25,672 bases of DNA from Trichodelitschia bisporula (GCA_010356995.1 ML996691.1:130174-155845); one strand, 5' to 3'. Counted from the stretch's first letter, positions 1 through 9,186 are shown. Numbers and translations are program-made. The notes: generated from the sequence alone by a model not told the origin.

Positions 1-278
1 ACGCCGGCTCGGGAAAGGCGCTGCAGACGCTCGAGGGCCATTCGGATTACGTCTACGCCGTGGCCTTCTCGCCGGACGGCAAGCAGCTGGCGTCGACATC
101 GGATCTTCTACGGTCCATAATCGTCCAGGAGCAATGGGTAACTAGGGGCACGGAAAAGCTTCTTTGGCTTCCAGCCGAGTATCGCAGTTCGCGCGCTGGC
201 GCTGTCGCTATCCACGAGGGTAAGGTTGGCTGGGGATGTCCGTTTGGTCGAGTGCTGTGCATGGAATTCATTTGCTAA
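1..278 (+). CDS. 3' end of a WD40-repeat protein (HET-E/NACHT-WD40 type), partial
   Basis: The frame is open from the window edge (first full codon at base 3) to the TAA at 276-278, about 91 residues. It opens with a canonical WD40 repeat containing AGSGKALQTLEGHSDYVYAV and the strand AFSPDGKQLAS. A non-repeat tail follows with WVTRGTEKLLWLPAEYRSS and GWGCPFGRVLCMEF. That tail is the usual C-terminal closing of fungal HET-E/HNWD-like NLR proteins, whose WD40 arrays sense ligands in allorecognition or immunity. The near-consensus repeat suggests a high-identity array to the left, but its N-terminal effector and NACHT domains are outside the window, so the exact subclass is inferred. No start codon is in view. 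Confidence 0.8.
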   Translation, partial: AGSGKALQTLEGHSDYVYAVAFSPDGKQLASTSDLLRSIIVQEQWVTRGTEKLLWLPAEYRSSRAGAVAIHEGKVGWGCPFGRVLCMEFIC

Positions 279-778
279 ATATTTCTCCTAACCTCCTCCC
301 CACCCACCTCCGTTACGGTCTTAGCCCTTTTATACCTCTTTGAAAGTGAAAGTGGCAAAGGATTACAAATGAGAATTGTACGGCTTTGAAATCAAGCACT
401 CCATTAGCAAATGGTAACAGTGGCGTACAAAAATGTCGCCAGATCAGTGAAGTAATGGCTTCAATGCAATGGGGATTTGGAAACATCTGGAATTAACCAT
501 TTCTTCAGTCCACAGAGAAGGTATCATGGAATGTAGTAGCTGTGTTCAATGCTTTCCACTTCCAGTTCTTGCGTCGAGCAGAGCGTTGATGAAGACGGGA
601 CCAGACCCTAGCTCAACCTGATCAAAGCCGGAAAAGGGAGACGGTTACGTACACCATGTCCTCTCATTAGCCTCCATTGATAAAGACGTGAAACTGCGTT
701 AGGATGCTAGGCGGATAATCCCATCTTTGTCATCTGAGACCCTGCCCAGAGAGCCCGATCCTTGAGCGCCACCTCCGC
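279..778. other. Intergenic stretch after the WD40 gene
   Basis: Presumed 3' untranslated and intergenic DNA of the WD40 gene. I see no gene, tRNA or recognisable mobile element in it. Only short chance reading frames are present. Confidence 0.5.
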
Positions 779-850
779 CCGCGCCACCATCTCCATCCGC
801 GCCACCAACTCCACCCGCGCCACCAACTTCACCCGTGCCACCAACCCACT
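779..850. repeat. 18-bp minisatellite, four units
   Basis: Four tandem 18-bp units start at 779, 797, 815 and 833. They share the core GCGCCACCA followed by A/T-C-T-rich ends; the fourth unit has GTGCCACCA. Less regular copies continue to about 870. Read on the minus strand they give Gly-Gly-Ala-Gly-Gly-Val-like repeats in a roughly 70-residue open frame (699-911), but no flanking gene structure supports translation. Confidence 0.8.
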
Positions 851-870
851 CGCCACCTGCGCCACTGGCT

Positions 871-1334
871 CGGCTCGTCTTCCCTTCCCTCACCACGGTA
901 CAACTCCACACTTAGCCCCCTAGCCACCCCACTCGGAGAATCGGAGTGTGGGGTAGTGTTGCCTGAGTCACGTTGAGGCAGAGCTGACACTGCGAAAGAC
1001 AGAATAGGGGTCCTAACAGGCGCCCCCGCTTAATTGAGATATGACGCTTTCCGATACTCATGATACTTCGCTTGCAGGTCCAACCGGGCCGGTTTTGGAG
1101 AGGGGAGTCGGCGACAGGCCGAAGACGGGGCGATTTAAGGGAGGCGTTGTGGTTCAATGCGGAGGGCAGGATGAGCACATGTTACTGCCCATCTAAAATC
1201 ACTTAGCGCGTCAGTAATTTCCAATTGAAGGAAATCTGGCGCTGGATTTAGCGGCAAGGCGGAGGAAAGTATTGGCTAGCATGGATGACAATGCATAGGC
1301 TAGTCCAGATTGAGCATTTTCCTTATTGAGCTAA
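871..1334. other. Intergenic stretch, no gene seen
   Basis: No convincing coding region, RNA gene or transposon. A minus-strand 88-codon open frame (912-1178) has no recognisable domain and no splice context, so I do not call it. Confidence 0.5.
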
Positions 1335-1452
1335 GGGTACGGACACAGGTCAAAGAGAACACCAGTCCCCGTCTGCTCACTGAAGCTAAGCTTTCAACCG
1401 GTTGACTAGTAGTTGCGTGGGCGAACAGCAGCGAATCCCAGCTGCTGTATGC
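1335..1452 (+). rRNA. 5S rRNA, divergent copy, possibly a pseudogene
   Basis: This 118-nt copy aligns without gaps to the copy at 1791-1908 with 13 differences (about 89% identity). It keeps the 5S internal core, including CCCGTCTGCTCACTGAAG and GACTAGTAGTTGCGTGGG. The ends do not pair well: 5' GGGTACGGAC against 3' GCTGTATGC leaves G1336 opposite G1451, two G-U pairs, and A1343 opposite G1444. The intact copy pairs almost fully. A run of five T (1453-1457) follows as a possible Pol III terminator. It could be a functional variant, as fungi keep dispersed 5S families, but the weakened helix I favours a decaying copy. Confidence 0.75.
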
Positions 1453-1481
1453 TTTTTGTCTTTTTTGCACCCTGGAAGCTT

Positions 1482-1551
1482 GCTGATCGGCTCGTTCAGC
1501 GGGAGGAGCTCCGAAGCTTAATGTAAGCCGATACTCTGGTCGAAGGACCAG
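1482..1551 (+). repeat. Palindrome-rich element, copy 1
   Basis: This segment has three small inverted repeats in a row: GCTGA/TCAGC (1482-1486 and 1496-1500), GGAGCTCC (1505-1512), and the hairpin CTGGTC-GAAG-GACCAG (1536-1551). The block at 1508-1529 matches 18 of 22 bases in the copy at 1663-1684. The family is not recognised. It could be a short non-autonomous element or the trace of a structured RNA. Confidence 0.4.
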
Positions 1552-1638
1552 CCGAAAAAGTCATGGCTGTCCCGTCCGCAAAATCAGCCAGGCGAGGTGG
1601 CCATGATAATTTTTCAGGAGGCCCGTGAAGGTTTCTGC

Positions 1639-1721
1639 TCAGCCGGCTGATCGAGGGGAGATGCTCCGCAGCTTAACGCACGCCCCCTATTCTAACCCAA
1701 GAACGCTCTCGCTCGGAGAGC
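1639..1721 (+). repeat. Palindrome-rich element, copy 2
   Basis: A diverged second copy of the element at 1482-1551. It starts with the 12-bp palindrome TCAGCCGGCTGA (1639-1650). It continues with GGAG/CTCC (1657-1660 and 1664-1667) and the shared block at 1663-1684, and ends with the hairpin GCTCTC-GCTCG-GAGAGC (1705-1721). The last stem has a different sequence from copy 1 but sits in a similar place. Homology rests mainly on the 22-nt block. Confidence 0.4.
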
Positions 1722-1790
1722 TAACACTTCTTTTGACAAATGCTTCCGTCTTTTCCGCTAGCTATTAGTTAAATGGCAACAGAGTCCATC

Positions 1791-1908
1791 ACATACGGCC
1801 ACAGGTCGAAGAGTACACCAGTCCCCGTCTGCTCACTGAAGTTAAGCTTCGAACCGGTTGACTAGTAGTTGCGTGGGTGACCAGCAGCGAATCCCAACTG
1901 CTGTATGT
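1791..1908 (+). rRNA. 5S ribosomal RNA
   Basis: A 118-nt 5S rRNA gene. The 5' end ACATACGGC pairs with the 3' end GCTGTATGT to form helix I. The internal promoter core and the signature GTGACCAGCAGCGAATCCC are intact. TTTTT at 1908-1912 fits Pol III termination. It is a dispersed, Pol III-transcribed copy as found in filamentous ascomycetes, not part of the rDNA array. It lies in the same direction as the divergent copy 338 nt upstream. Confidence 0.92.
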
Positions 1909-1912
1909 TTTT

Positions 1913-2186
1913 ACACTCTTTTTGGCTGTGTGGGGTGAGTGGTGATCTTAAAGTCCTTAGCTCTACGGTATCGGGCCGAGCCGCCAACTATTTTGTTTTA
2001 AGCCTCGCCGATGCCCCTAGTCTTGTACTACCGTCCCGTGCAGTACGGTAGGGGATAGCGATATCCGCCACTAGATCTATGGAGTTCCCTACGGCTATCC
2101 CATGTTCGGCTGACCGTCGACGAATCTTATTTCAACTCCATGTCCGGTTGCTTCTCCAGCCTCTCGTACATCAATCACTGAAACTT
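1913..2186. other. Spacer with small inverted repeat
   Basis: No gene seen. CTACCGT (2028-2034) and ACGGTAG (2045-2051) form a 7-bp stem with a 10-nt loop, too short to assign a role. Confidence 0.4.
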
Positions 2187-2787
2187 TCAAGCCCTCATCC
2201 TGATCCCCAGCTGCAACCGGCGTACCTCCTCCACCTTATCCTTCAACTCGCGCACCATCGCCCCTAACATCCCACCCTCAATGCTCCTCCGCGGCTCGAC
2301 AGCCAACTTCTGAATCCGCTCGATATGGTAACACTCCCGATTCCCAAACGCCATCCTCGTCCACCGACAGCAGCAAAATTCGCAATCCCTCGCGGTGCAC
2401 AGGAACGTCTCATAAGACCAGAATTCCCTAAAGTTTGGCGGCTTGATCGTGATGGTGCTAGCGTGGCGCATCTTCTTCCTGGCTATCTCCTTCACCTCCC
2501 TGCAAAAAGTTGTTAATGAGAGCTGAGACGTGGACTCAGGTGTTTTCCCTAGATGTATCTGATCCACTACCGCACGAACTCCGATCTAACGTATAGATCG
2601 AACCATGCTAGATGCTGCTCCAGAGGGTCGAGGAGGGCGTCAATCTCGGCCGCATTTCAAGAGAAAAGATATATTCTTGCGGGATTTCCTTCCACCGCTG
2701 GCTGACGATGCCGTCGATGTCTTTGGTGAAATAGGGAAGATAGTCCTTGTCAGTTTTCGAAACGGCGTTCCCCATGGCGTTCCCCAT
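2187..2787 (-). pseudogene. Degraded Cys-rich protein gene, copy B (unknown family)
   Basis: A minus-strand gene with two exons, about 2787-2571 and 2499-2187, and a 71-nt intron with donor GTAGTG and acceptor TTTTTGCAG. The start reads MGNAMGNAVSK; the MGN doubling comes from a 12-bp direct repeat, and either ATG (2787 or 2775) could be used. Exon 2 holds CEFCCCRW and FGNRECYHIE. Alignment with the neighbouring copy A shows that exon 1 loses one base after YIF, moving EIDALLDPLEQH into another frame and meeting a stop. It is therefore probably a dead paralogue. MGN followed by Ser resembles an N-myristoylation start, but that is inference. I do not recognise the family. Confidence 0.55.
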
Positions 2788-3166
2788 GGCGAGAGTGACT
2801 TCGGGGCTGTCGGGATTGTTTGACCGGTGAGTGTTGGATGGTGAGTCTCGGACGCGTAAGCCTCCCATTGTTGGGGAGGACCCTTTAGTTATCCATGACC
2901 GTTGGTTATAGCGCACCGAACCAGAAGGGGCTCTGATTTTCTCCGTTCTTATCAAGTTCCGCTGCCGCCCTCATCAGATCGCTCGTTATCCGGTCGTTGT
3001 AGTCTGCAGAACGACTTGAATTTGTCCCCGCCAGATTCTTCGGCAAGAATATAACGTAAACTATCTGCTCCCCCCGCTCACCAAACCGGTCAATCTGTTC
3101 CCGCTAATACCATGCCACATCCAGGCAAGAAGGGCGCTTCTGTACTTCGGAGTTGCAATCTTCGAA
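2788..3166. other. Spacer between the two tandem paralogues
   Basis: Upstream region of copy B and downstream region of copy A. An open frame runs upstream of the B start in the same phase (to about 2955), but it has no counterpart in copy A. No other gene seen. Confidence 0.4.
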
Positions 3167-3738
3167 TTACTTGACCTCCCCCGTGGTATCCTGCTTCATC
3201 CATCGCGCTCTTGCTACCTTCATTCTCCCCCTTATGACCTTTTCAATCGGGATGCCATCAGCCACATATGCAGTCATAGGATCGATGAACAACCCTTCCA
3301 CATCCTCGATGTGGGCACACTCTCGGTTCCCCCGAGGCCATGAGAAGACAGCAGCAAAGACGACACCCTCCCTGAAAGCAGTCAAGCATCTCCCACCGAC
3401 GAAGGCCTTCGTCGAAGTCCGGATATTCGGGCAGGTCGCCATCCTGCTTACTCATCATCATCATCCACTCTCTGCAAAAGTCGTTAATGGAAGCTACAGC
3501 ACGGACTCAAGTGTCCCTACCTCTCGCATTTAGTCAGCTCGCTGCATTGGATTCTTTTCTCCAGCTCTGCTTTGTGCCGCTCCAGCGGGTCGGGCATGCT
3601 CTCGATCTCTGGGCGTGTTATGGAGGGAAAGACATAATCGTTGGAAAGCTCCTCCGACCAGCCGGCGGTGCCGTTGATCTCTGTGGAAAGGTTGGGAGGA
3701 GAGTCCTGGTAAAAAAAGTTTGAGGTAACGTTTCCCAT
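3167..3738 (-). pseudogene. Degraded Cys-rich protein gene, copy A (unknown family)
   Basis: A paralogue of copy B in the same direction. The start is MGNVTSNFFYQ at 3738. Exon 1 is 3738-3521. A 49-nt intron follows (donor GTAGGG at 3520, a TTAAC branch-like site, acceptor TTTTGCAG), and exon 2 is 3471-3167. Shared landmarks with B are EIxxxxDPLExH, CRxCCC and GNRECxHIE, plus a basic C-terminus. Between the CCC cluster and GNREC, copy A is 5 nt shorter than copy B, so the two halves lie in different frames. If the assembly is right, the gene is broken. A TATA-like GTATTTAAG lies on the minus strand around 3963-3971. Function unknown. Confidence 0.55.
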
Positions 3739-4605
3739 TCTGAAGGGTAATTTTAGGTTATCGAGATTGTGCAGCGGGTGAGTGTCTGAAGTTGGAGTGC
3801 CTGAGGTGAAGATGAAGGTTATGCGGGGAAGTGATGTAGAAGTGGAAGGAGCATTTAATGGGAGGAAAGCTCCATACACAGGCAAATGTAACTGCGTAAA
3901 CTGAAGATTGAAGTGGAAGATAGAGAGAGGAAGAGAGGAAGAGGGTCAGAGACTTTCGAGACTTAAATACACGATGCCAAGTATCCTCTTTTGCTCCTTC
4001 CTTCCATCATGCGCCTATTACATCATGGCCCTTGGTATGCGCCTTCCTGACATACCAATGCTCCTGCCATAACCACATCAGCATTTTTAATGTCAGGAAG
4101 GAGCATCCGGCCGGCGAAGGAACTTGCGACGTTCGATCCCTGGGAAAGCTGCAAAGCGATCGCCACCTACCACGAGAATCTCCAGCTTGAAGACTCGGGC
4201 GTAAGATCGCCTAAACATATAATAAACCCAACTCGTTTGCTACCGATGCGTAGACAGCGGATCGCGGACACAGATCTCACCAGAACCAATACCAGGCTCG
4301 CGCTCTCAGCCTTGCCAAGAAAACAGACGGGCTTCTGCCTGCGGTACGACGGACCGAGTACAGAGAATGGGGCGAAGTGATGGTGGAGGATAGCGGGCAT
4401 AGAGCAAGGTTGAAAAGATGAAGTAGGCATGATGAATGCTGTCGGAAGTGTGAGGGCGTTTGTTGGGAGGGTGATGGGATCGAACTGGACATGCATCCGG
4501 AATCATGAGTAGGCACAAGAGGAGATAAAGTGATGAGAAATGGCTAGATCTCCGTTAGCCACGCAGCATCAGCAAACCCCAAAAAGCGAAAATGCATACA
4601 TCTAC
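3739..4605. other. Intergenic stretch, no supported gene
   Basis: The presumed promoter of copy A and the 3' flank of the uS17m gene. Open frames of 96 codons (4090-4380, plus) and 109 codons (4167-4496, minus) overlap each other, show no domain and lack splice or start support. Confidence 0.5.
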
Positions 4606-6103
4606 CTAATGCCTCAACCACCCACTCAACCTCTCCCTCCTCTCCGCCCTCGCCTTCCCATCCTCCTCAACTTCCTCCCTCCTCCCCTCCTCCTCCTCCT
4701 CCTTAACCCGCTTAACCAACTCCCTGACCACCTTCCCATCATGCGCCGCCTTCTCCCCCTTCCGCTCCGCCATAAGCTCCTCCCGCCTCAGCCTCGTATC
4801 AATCCGCCTTAGCCGCTGCTCCTGATGCGCCGTCACAGCCTCCCGCTCCTCAGCCGTCAACCGCGCCCGCGCCATCACCGCCTGCCACGCCGCATACGAG
4901 TCTTCACTCCCCGTCTCGCGCGCCGCCTCCACATGCCGCTGGAAACGCACCAGCCGGTCCATCTTCGCATCCAGCTCATCGAGCTTCTCATGCAAATGGC
5001 GACCCACAGCTTCGAGTTCCCACTCCCTGAACGTCGGCGCAGCAGGCGTGCCAGAGAGCGCAGTGTCTTGCATAGCGGGCAAGTCCTTCGCAGCGCGAAT
5101 CTCAGCCAGATGCCGCTCCGCACGGGCGAGAAGCGAGTCGAACATGTTACGCGCAACATGCGCCTGTTCCACAGCCGAGGGGACGTGCTGGGGCAGTTCC
5201 CAGGTGAGGAAATTGGCATCCTTGCTTTCCGCCGTCCAGGACTCCAGAATCGATGCCACGACCCTGCGCTCCACTTCGAGGGACGCTGTGCTGGGGATGG
5301 CGCGGTTCGTCAGCCAGGCCATCATCTTCGCCTCCAGATTCTCCTGCTCATGAACCTTATCCAGTTCCGCCGCACTTAGCTCCCAAAGCTGCTCCGCCTG
5401 ACGTGTCCGGCCCTCCCAGTACTTGTCATCGCGCTTGAGCATATCCTGCACCCAGTCCCGATCCGCAATCTCCGCCCGCTGCTCCTCCGACCACCCCGCC
5501 CAAAGCTTCATAAAATCGGCATGTGCATGGCGCCTCTTCTTCACCGCCTGGACCCGTACCTCGCGAAGCAAGCCCGGGAGCTCCGTATCCCAAAACGCCT
5601 TGGCCGCCTGCTGCTGCGCAAGGCGTGTCTCATGCACTGCAGCCCGAGCATTCCGCTCCCTCTCCTTAACCCGCTGCAGCGCAGAAACCCGTCCCCTCGC
5701 CGCCTGCCGCTCATCCTTCGCTGCACGCTTCGCCTCGCGCCGCGCAGTGAGCACCTCCTCCGACGGAACCGACGGACGAGAACTGATGGGCGTCCCCATG
5801 GGGGCAACGATTCCGGCTACGACGTGCCGCACGTGTTGGCTGATGCGTTGTGTGCGGCGCACGGTGACAACGTCGCCTTCGCGGGTGGACGATGCGGGGT
5901 CGGAGACCATGACGGTGTCGTAGTCGTTGTAGTACTGGGTCGTTAGCCACGATAAGACCAGACTAGAGTAGATATACCTTTTTCACACGCTTATTCCAGA
6001 CTTGCTTTGCGATGCGCACCTTGACCGTGCCCATCATCTTGCCCGCCGACACGACGACGCCGGCCGCCTGCCGTGCGGCGGTTTGCTGAGGAATTGGAAG
6101 CAT
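4606..6103 (-). CDS. Mitochondrial small-subunit ribosomal protein uS17m with long helical C-terminal extension
   Basis: Two exons, 6103-5978 and 5934-4606, with a 43-nt intron (donor GTATAT, branch GCTAAC, acceptor CCAG), give 484 residues. Residues about 13-85 are the uS17 OB-fold: GVVVSAGKMMGTVKVR, then KQVWNKRVKK, then across the splice YYNDYDTVMVSDPASS, REGDVV and the RISQHVRHVV strand. uS17m binds the 5' domain of mitochondrial small-subunit rRNA. The usual protein is only about 90-170 residues. Here roughly 400 more follow, rich in Arg, Glu and Ala (for example REAKRAAKDERQAARGR) and ending in a Glu/Arg-rich tail and GWLRH. This extension is probably mostly alpha-helix or coiled coil. 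The start at 6103 is the first ATG before the conserved core. The next gene upstream on the same strand is tps1. Confidence 0.85.
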
Positions 6104-6465
6104 GATCGTGGTAGGTGAGCTGCAGACAAGATTTACAGTCCTATTGCATGCCACTTGAGCTTTTTGACAGCTCTTCAGGCAGCGGAGTCGTGAAGGAGCG
6201 TAATTGGCGTTCACGGCAACGCCGGCTTGAAGTGAGGTCGAGTCGAAAATCATTTCCGCCAAGACGGCAGCCAACACCACACGCACGGACCAGTCCAATC
6301 GGTGTTTAAAGTCTCAGACTTCATCGGCTTTCACTTGAACATAATTGCAATCTCACCAAATCACTCATTGATTCCTATTAACGTCTAATTCGTCGAGCTG
6401 CCGGTATCTATTCATGCGAGCCATTACCCGAACTCCAAATCCGCCAATCTGCGCCTAGAGATGCA
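6104..6465. other. Spacer between tps1 and uS17m genes
   Basis: Holds the 3' flank of tps1 and the promoter region of the uS17m gene, both read leftward. No separate gene seen. Confidence 0.5.
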
Positions 6466-8152
6466 TTAACGTGCGGCCAGATTCTTCATGTCCTGCTCAC
6501 GCGCACTCTCAATTTCGCGGTCCGCGGCATGGTCCGCGAGGTCGGCAGGCGTCTCTACGGGCGTCGCTGGCTCCTGCGGGCTCAGTATCAGCGCCTCACG
6601 CCGTAGCTGGCGGCCATGCGCCTCAGCCTTGACGCGGTTCAGTTCCTGGACAAACGTTTGGCCCCACCACGCGCTGCAAAAATTAGCCCCACTCCTTCCT
6701 AGCATTTCGTACATACCTCGTGTAGTTCTTGACATATTTGGACAGCTTGGCGAAGTTGATGGCGCGTGGCTCGTCCGGCATAGTGACAGCCTCGTGCAGC
6801 GCATCAGCCAACTCCTCCGTGTTCCATGGGTTCACGATGAGGCTGCCGTTAAGGCTCTGCGCCGCACCAGTGAACTCTGACAGCACCAGCACGCCATGAC
6901 GCTGCTCCTGGCAAGCAATGTACTCGTACGACACCAGGTTCATGCCGTCGCGCGTCGACGAGACCAGGCATACATCTGACACGGCGTAGAGCGCAAGCAT
7001 CTCGTCGAAGCTGATGGACTTGTGCATGAAATGGATGGGCATAAACTCGACGGTACCTGAAATGTTAGTGACTCACTCGGTGATATCTGAGTAGAGGCAC
7101 TTACCAAACTTGCCGTTGATCCGGCCCACCAACTCATTGACCACTGCCCGTAGGTTCTGGTACTCCTCGACGTCCTGCCGGCTGGGCACTGCCACCTGCA
7201 CGAGCACCACTTTGCCTATCCACTCGGGGTGCTCCGTCAGGAACACCTCGAGCGCGTGCATCTTCTGGGGAACACCCTTAATGTAGTCGAGGCGGTCAAC
7301 GCCGACAATCAGCTTCACGCCCTGAAACTTGCGCTCCAACGCCGCAATGCGCTCCTGCACCTTGGGCTTCTTGAGGCCCTCTTCAAACTTCTCCGGGTCG
7401 ATGCCGATTGGGAAAGCTCCCACGGCCACCAGCCGACCCTCGAACTCAACACCGTTGGGTGTCGTTGGCAATCCCAGAATGCGCGAGCAGCTCGACAGGA
7501 AGTGACGCGCGTACTCGTAAGTGTGGAAACCGAGCAGATCGCACTGTAGCACGCCCAGCAGGATCTCGTTGCGCACAGGCAAGATGCGGTAAATCTCGCT
7601 GCTCGGAAAAGGGGTGTGCAGGAAGAAGCCAAACTTGACATTCTTCTTCGTGTCACCGAGCTCCTCGCGCAGCATCGCCGGGAGCAGCATGAGATGGTAA
7701 TCGTGAACCCAGACGAGGTCGTTGTCCTGGATATCCTTGGCAACGGCCTTCGCGAACAGGCGGTTCGCTTCGCTGTACGCCTGCCAGGCCGACTCATCAA
7801 AGGTGATTTCACCGGGGTGGTAATGAAACAGCGGCCAGAGGATGGAGTTGGAGAAGCCATTGTAGTGCTTATCGGCGAGGTCGTCGTCCAGCATGACGGC
7901 AACAGCATTGTACTCATCCTTGAGTTTCTCCTGCAGACCGGCAATCTCGTCTTCGGGAATCTCCATACCTGGCCAACCGTACCACTGGAAAGTTGTCGTC
8001 TTCTTGAGCCCGCTCAATCCACTGACGAGACCGCCCGATGACATGCTCGTCTCGTAAGTGCCGTCATCCTTGCGCTTAATGGTGATGGGCAGGCGGTTGG
8101 AGATGAGGAGGAGACGTCCCTCCTGGTCGGAGTTGGTAGCGGGCGCCGACAT
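6466..8152 (-). CDS. tps1: Trehalose-6-phosphate synthase (UDP-forming, GT20 family)
   Basis: Transfers glucose from UDP-glucose to glucose-6-phosphate to make trehalose-6-phosphate, the first step of trehalose synthesis in the cytosol. Three exons (8152-7105, 7056-6717, 6673-6466) with introns of 48 and 43 nt give 531 residues, slightly longer than the usual 480-520. Motifs in order: LLISNRLPITIKR, SGGLVSGLSGLK, QWYGWPG, VWVHDYHLMLLPAMLR, FFLHTPFPSSEIYRILPVR, VGVDRLDYIKG and SSTRDGMNLVSYEYIACQ, covering the UDP and G6P sites. The C-terminus adds a Glu/Ala-rich tail after AWWGQTFVQEL. The start MSAPATNSDQEGRLLL at 8152 was chosen because the conserved core begins 13 residues later. There is no phosphatase domain, so this is the Tps1 rather than the Tps2 type. 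Confidence 0.96.
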
Positions 8153-8388
8153 GATTTTGCTGACGCTTAGCTGAGACACAGGCGACGATGGCGGGTAGAT
8201 GCAGTTCGAGTATGCAGTGTGGATAAGGTGCGTCTCAGTAAGGTATGAAAGCGAAAGCGTCACAGTGTCCTGGTCGAGGACAAGGGTTTGTTGATTACGT
8301 GGTAGAGGCAGGCACGAGTAGTGGGGGGAGAAGGTGAGGAGGTATTTGCAGAATGTGGGCAATGCTGCGTCGTGAGTGTCGTGGTTGT

Positions 8389-8412
8389 AGCAGCAGCAGC
8401 AGCAGCAGCAGC
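8389..8412. repeat. (AGC)8 microsatellite in the tps1 upstream region
   Basis: Eight perfect AGC units (GCT on the tps1 sense strand), about 240 nt upstream of the tps1 ATG, probably in the promoter or 5' leader. Such tracts are prone to length change, so polymorphism between strains is likely. Confidence 0.9.
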
Positions 8413-8430
8413 GATCGTGGTGTTTGAAGA

Positions 8431-8571
8431 AGGGGAGTTCTCGATGCTTCTGCGGGGTGATTGAAGCCAAAAAAATGGGAGGGTCGGTTGCTTTTACTGA
8501 TACGGTTCGGGAATTGGCCCCTCCTTCGCTCCTGCGCTGCGCAAGAGAAGCAAGCCACATCCGGCAAGGGG
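8431..8571. promoter_or_regulatory. Cluster of STRE-like sites upstream of tps1
   Basis: Three matches to the fungal stress element AGGGG/CCCCT lie at 8431-8435, 8518-8522 and 8567-8571, all 280-420 nt upstream of the tps1 start. A CRE-like TGACGTCG lies at 8599-8606. Yeast TPS1 is known to be driven by STREs through Msn2/4-type factors. Five-base motifs also occur by chance, so only the clustering is suggestive. Confidence 0.4.
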
Positions 8572-8606
8572 GAGGCCAACTCAAGATTTCCATCATGGTG
8601 ACGTCG

Positions 8607-9186
8607 TTGGGGGCCCGTGCGCCAACAAAGCAGCAAGTACCCAAGCTGCTGGGGGGCACGGTCCAGTCATCATCTCTTTGGGTCGTCCCCATGTTTGCAT
8701 TGCTGTCACCGGTACTGATAAATAGCCATCGAGATCCCATATGCACTGCACAGGATTGACTACAGTACCCTGCCAAACTGCATTGTTATCGGCAGCTTGC
8801 ATGTGATGAAGAATTGCGACAATCAATTGCCCAAACTTACCCGACGATCAGGTCATGCTCGCGGCCCTTCGTCGGGAGTATCCGCCGCAAATGTGGCTTG
8901 CCGCTTGCCAATTGTGTTCTAGCGCACACTCCGTTTTTCAATGATGGCATGGCATTTCGAATTCCCCATCGACAAGTCCTACCGTATCGATAATCACGAT
9001 CGCGAGATCGCGCTGACGCCACGTCCAAGAAATTGATCAACTCCAACATCATTAGTAACATCCAAATGGCTCAATTAACATGTACAACCTTCTCCGGGTG
9101 CGCACTACCAGTGCACGGTGCAGTTTATATACAAAAAGCCCCTCTAGCTCCATATTTTCCAGACGCCTTGAACACCGAGAGACCAG
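8607..9186. other. Intergenic stretch, no gene seen
   Basis: Distal upstream region of tps1 and 3' flank of the acyltransferase gene. Open frames here are short and overlapping, and no domain was recognised. Confidence 0.5.

Noticed and set aside
2028-2051. A 7-bp inverted repeat
   Set aside because: Short stems of this size are expected by chance and it sits beside no gene end.
4130-4150. A T-arm-like string GACGTTCGATCCCTGG
   Set aside because: No acceptor, D or anticodon arms can be fitted upstream, so it is not a tRNA.
4090-4496. Overlapping open frames on both strands
   Set aside because: No domain, no splice support and mutually exclusive; likely chance.
4825-5923. Plus-strand open frames of 100-184 codons opposite the uS17m extension
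   Set aside because: Arg/Ser/His-rich antisense shadows of a GC-rich coiled-coil coding region.
8153-8776. About 208 open codons in frame upstream of the tps1 ATG
   Set aside because: The sequence includes a poly-Cys run from the AGC tract and no trehalose synthase homology; the conserved protein begins right after 8152.
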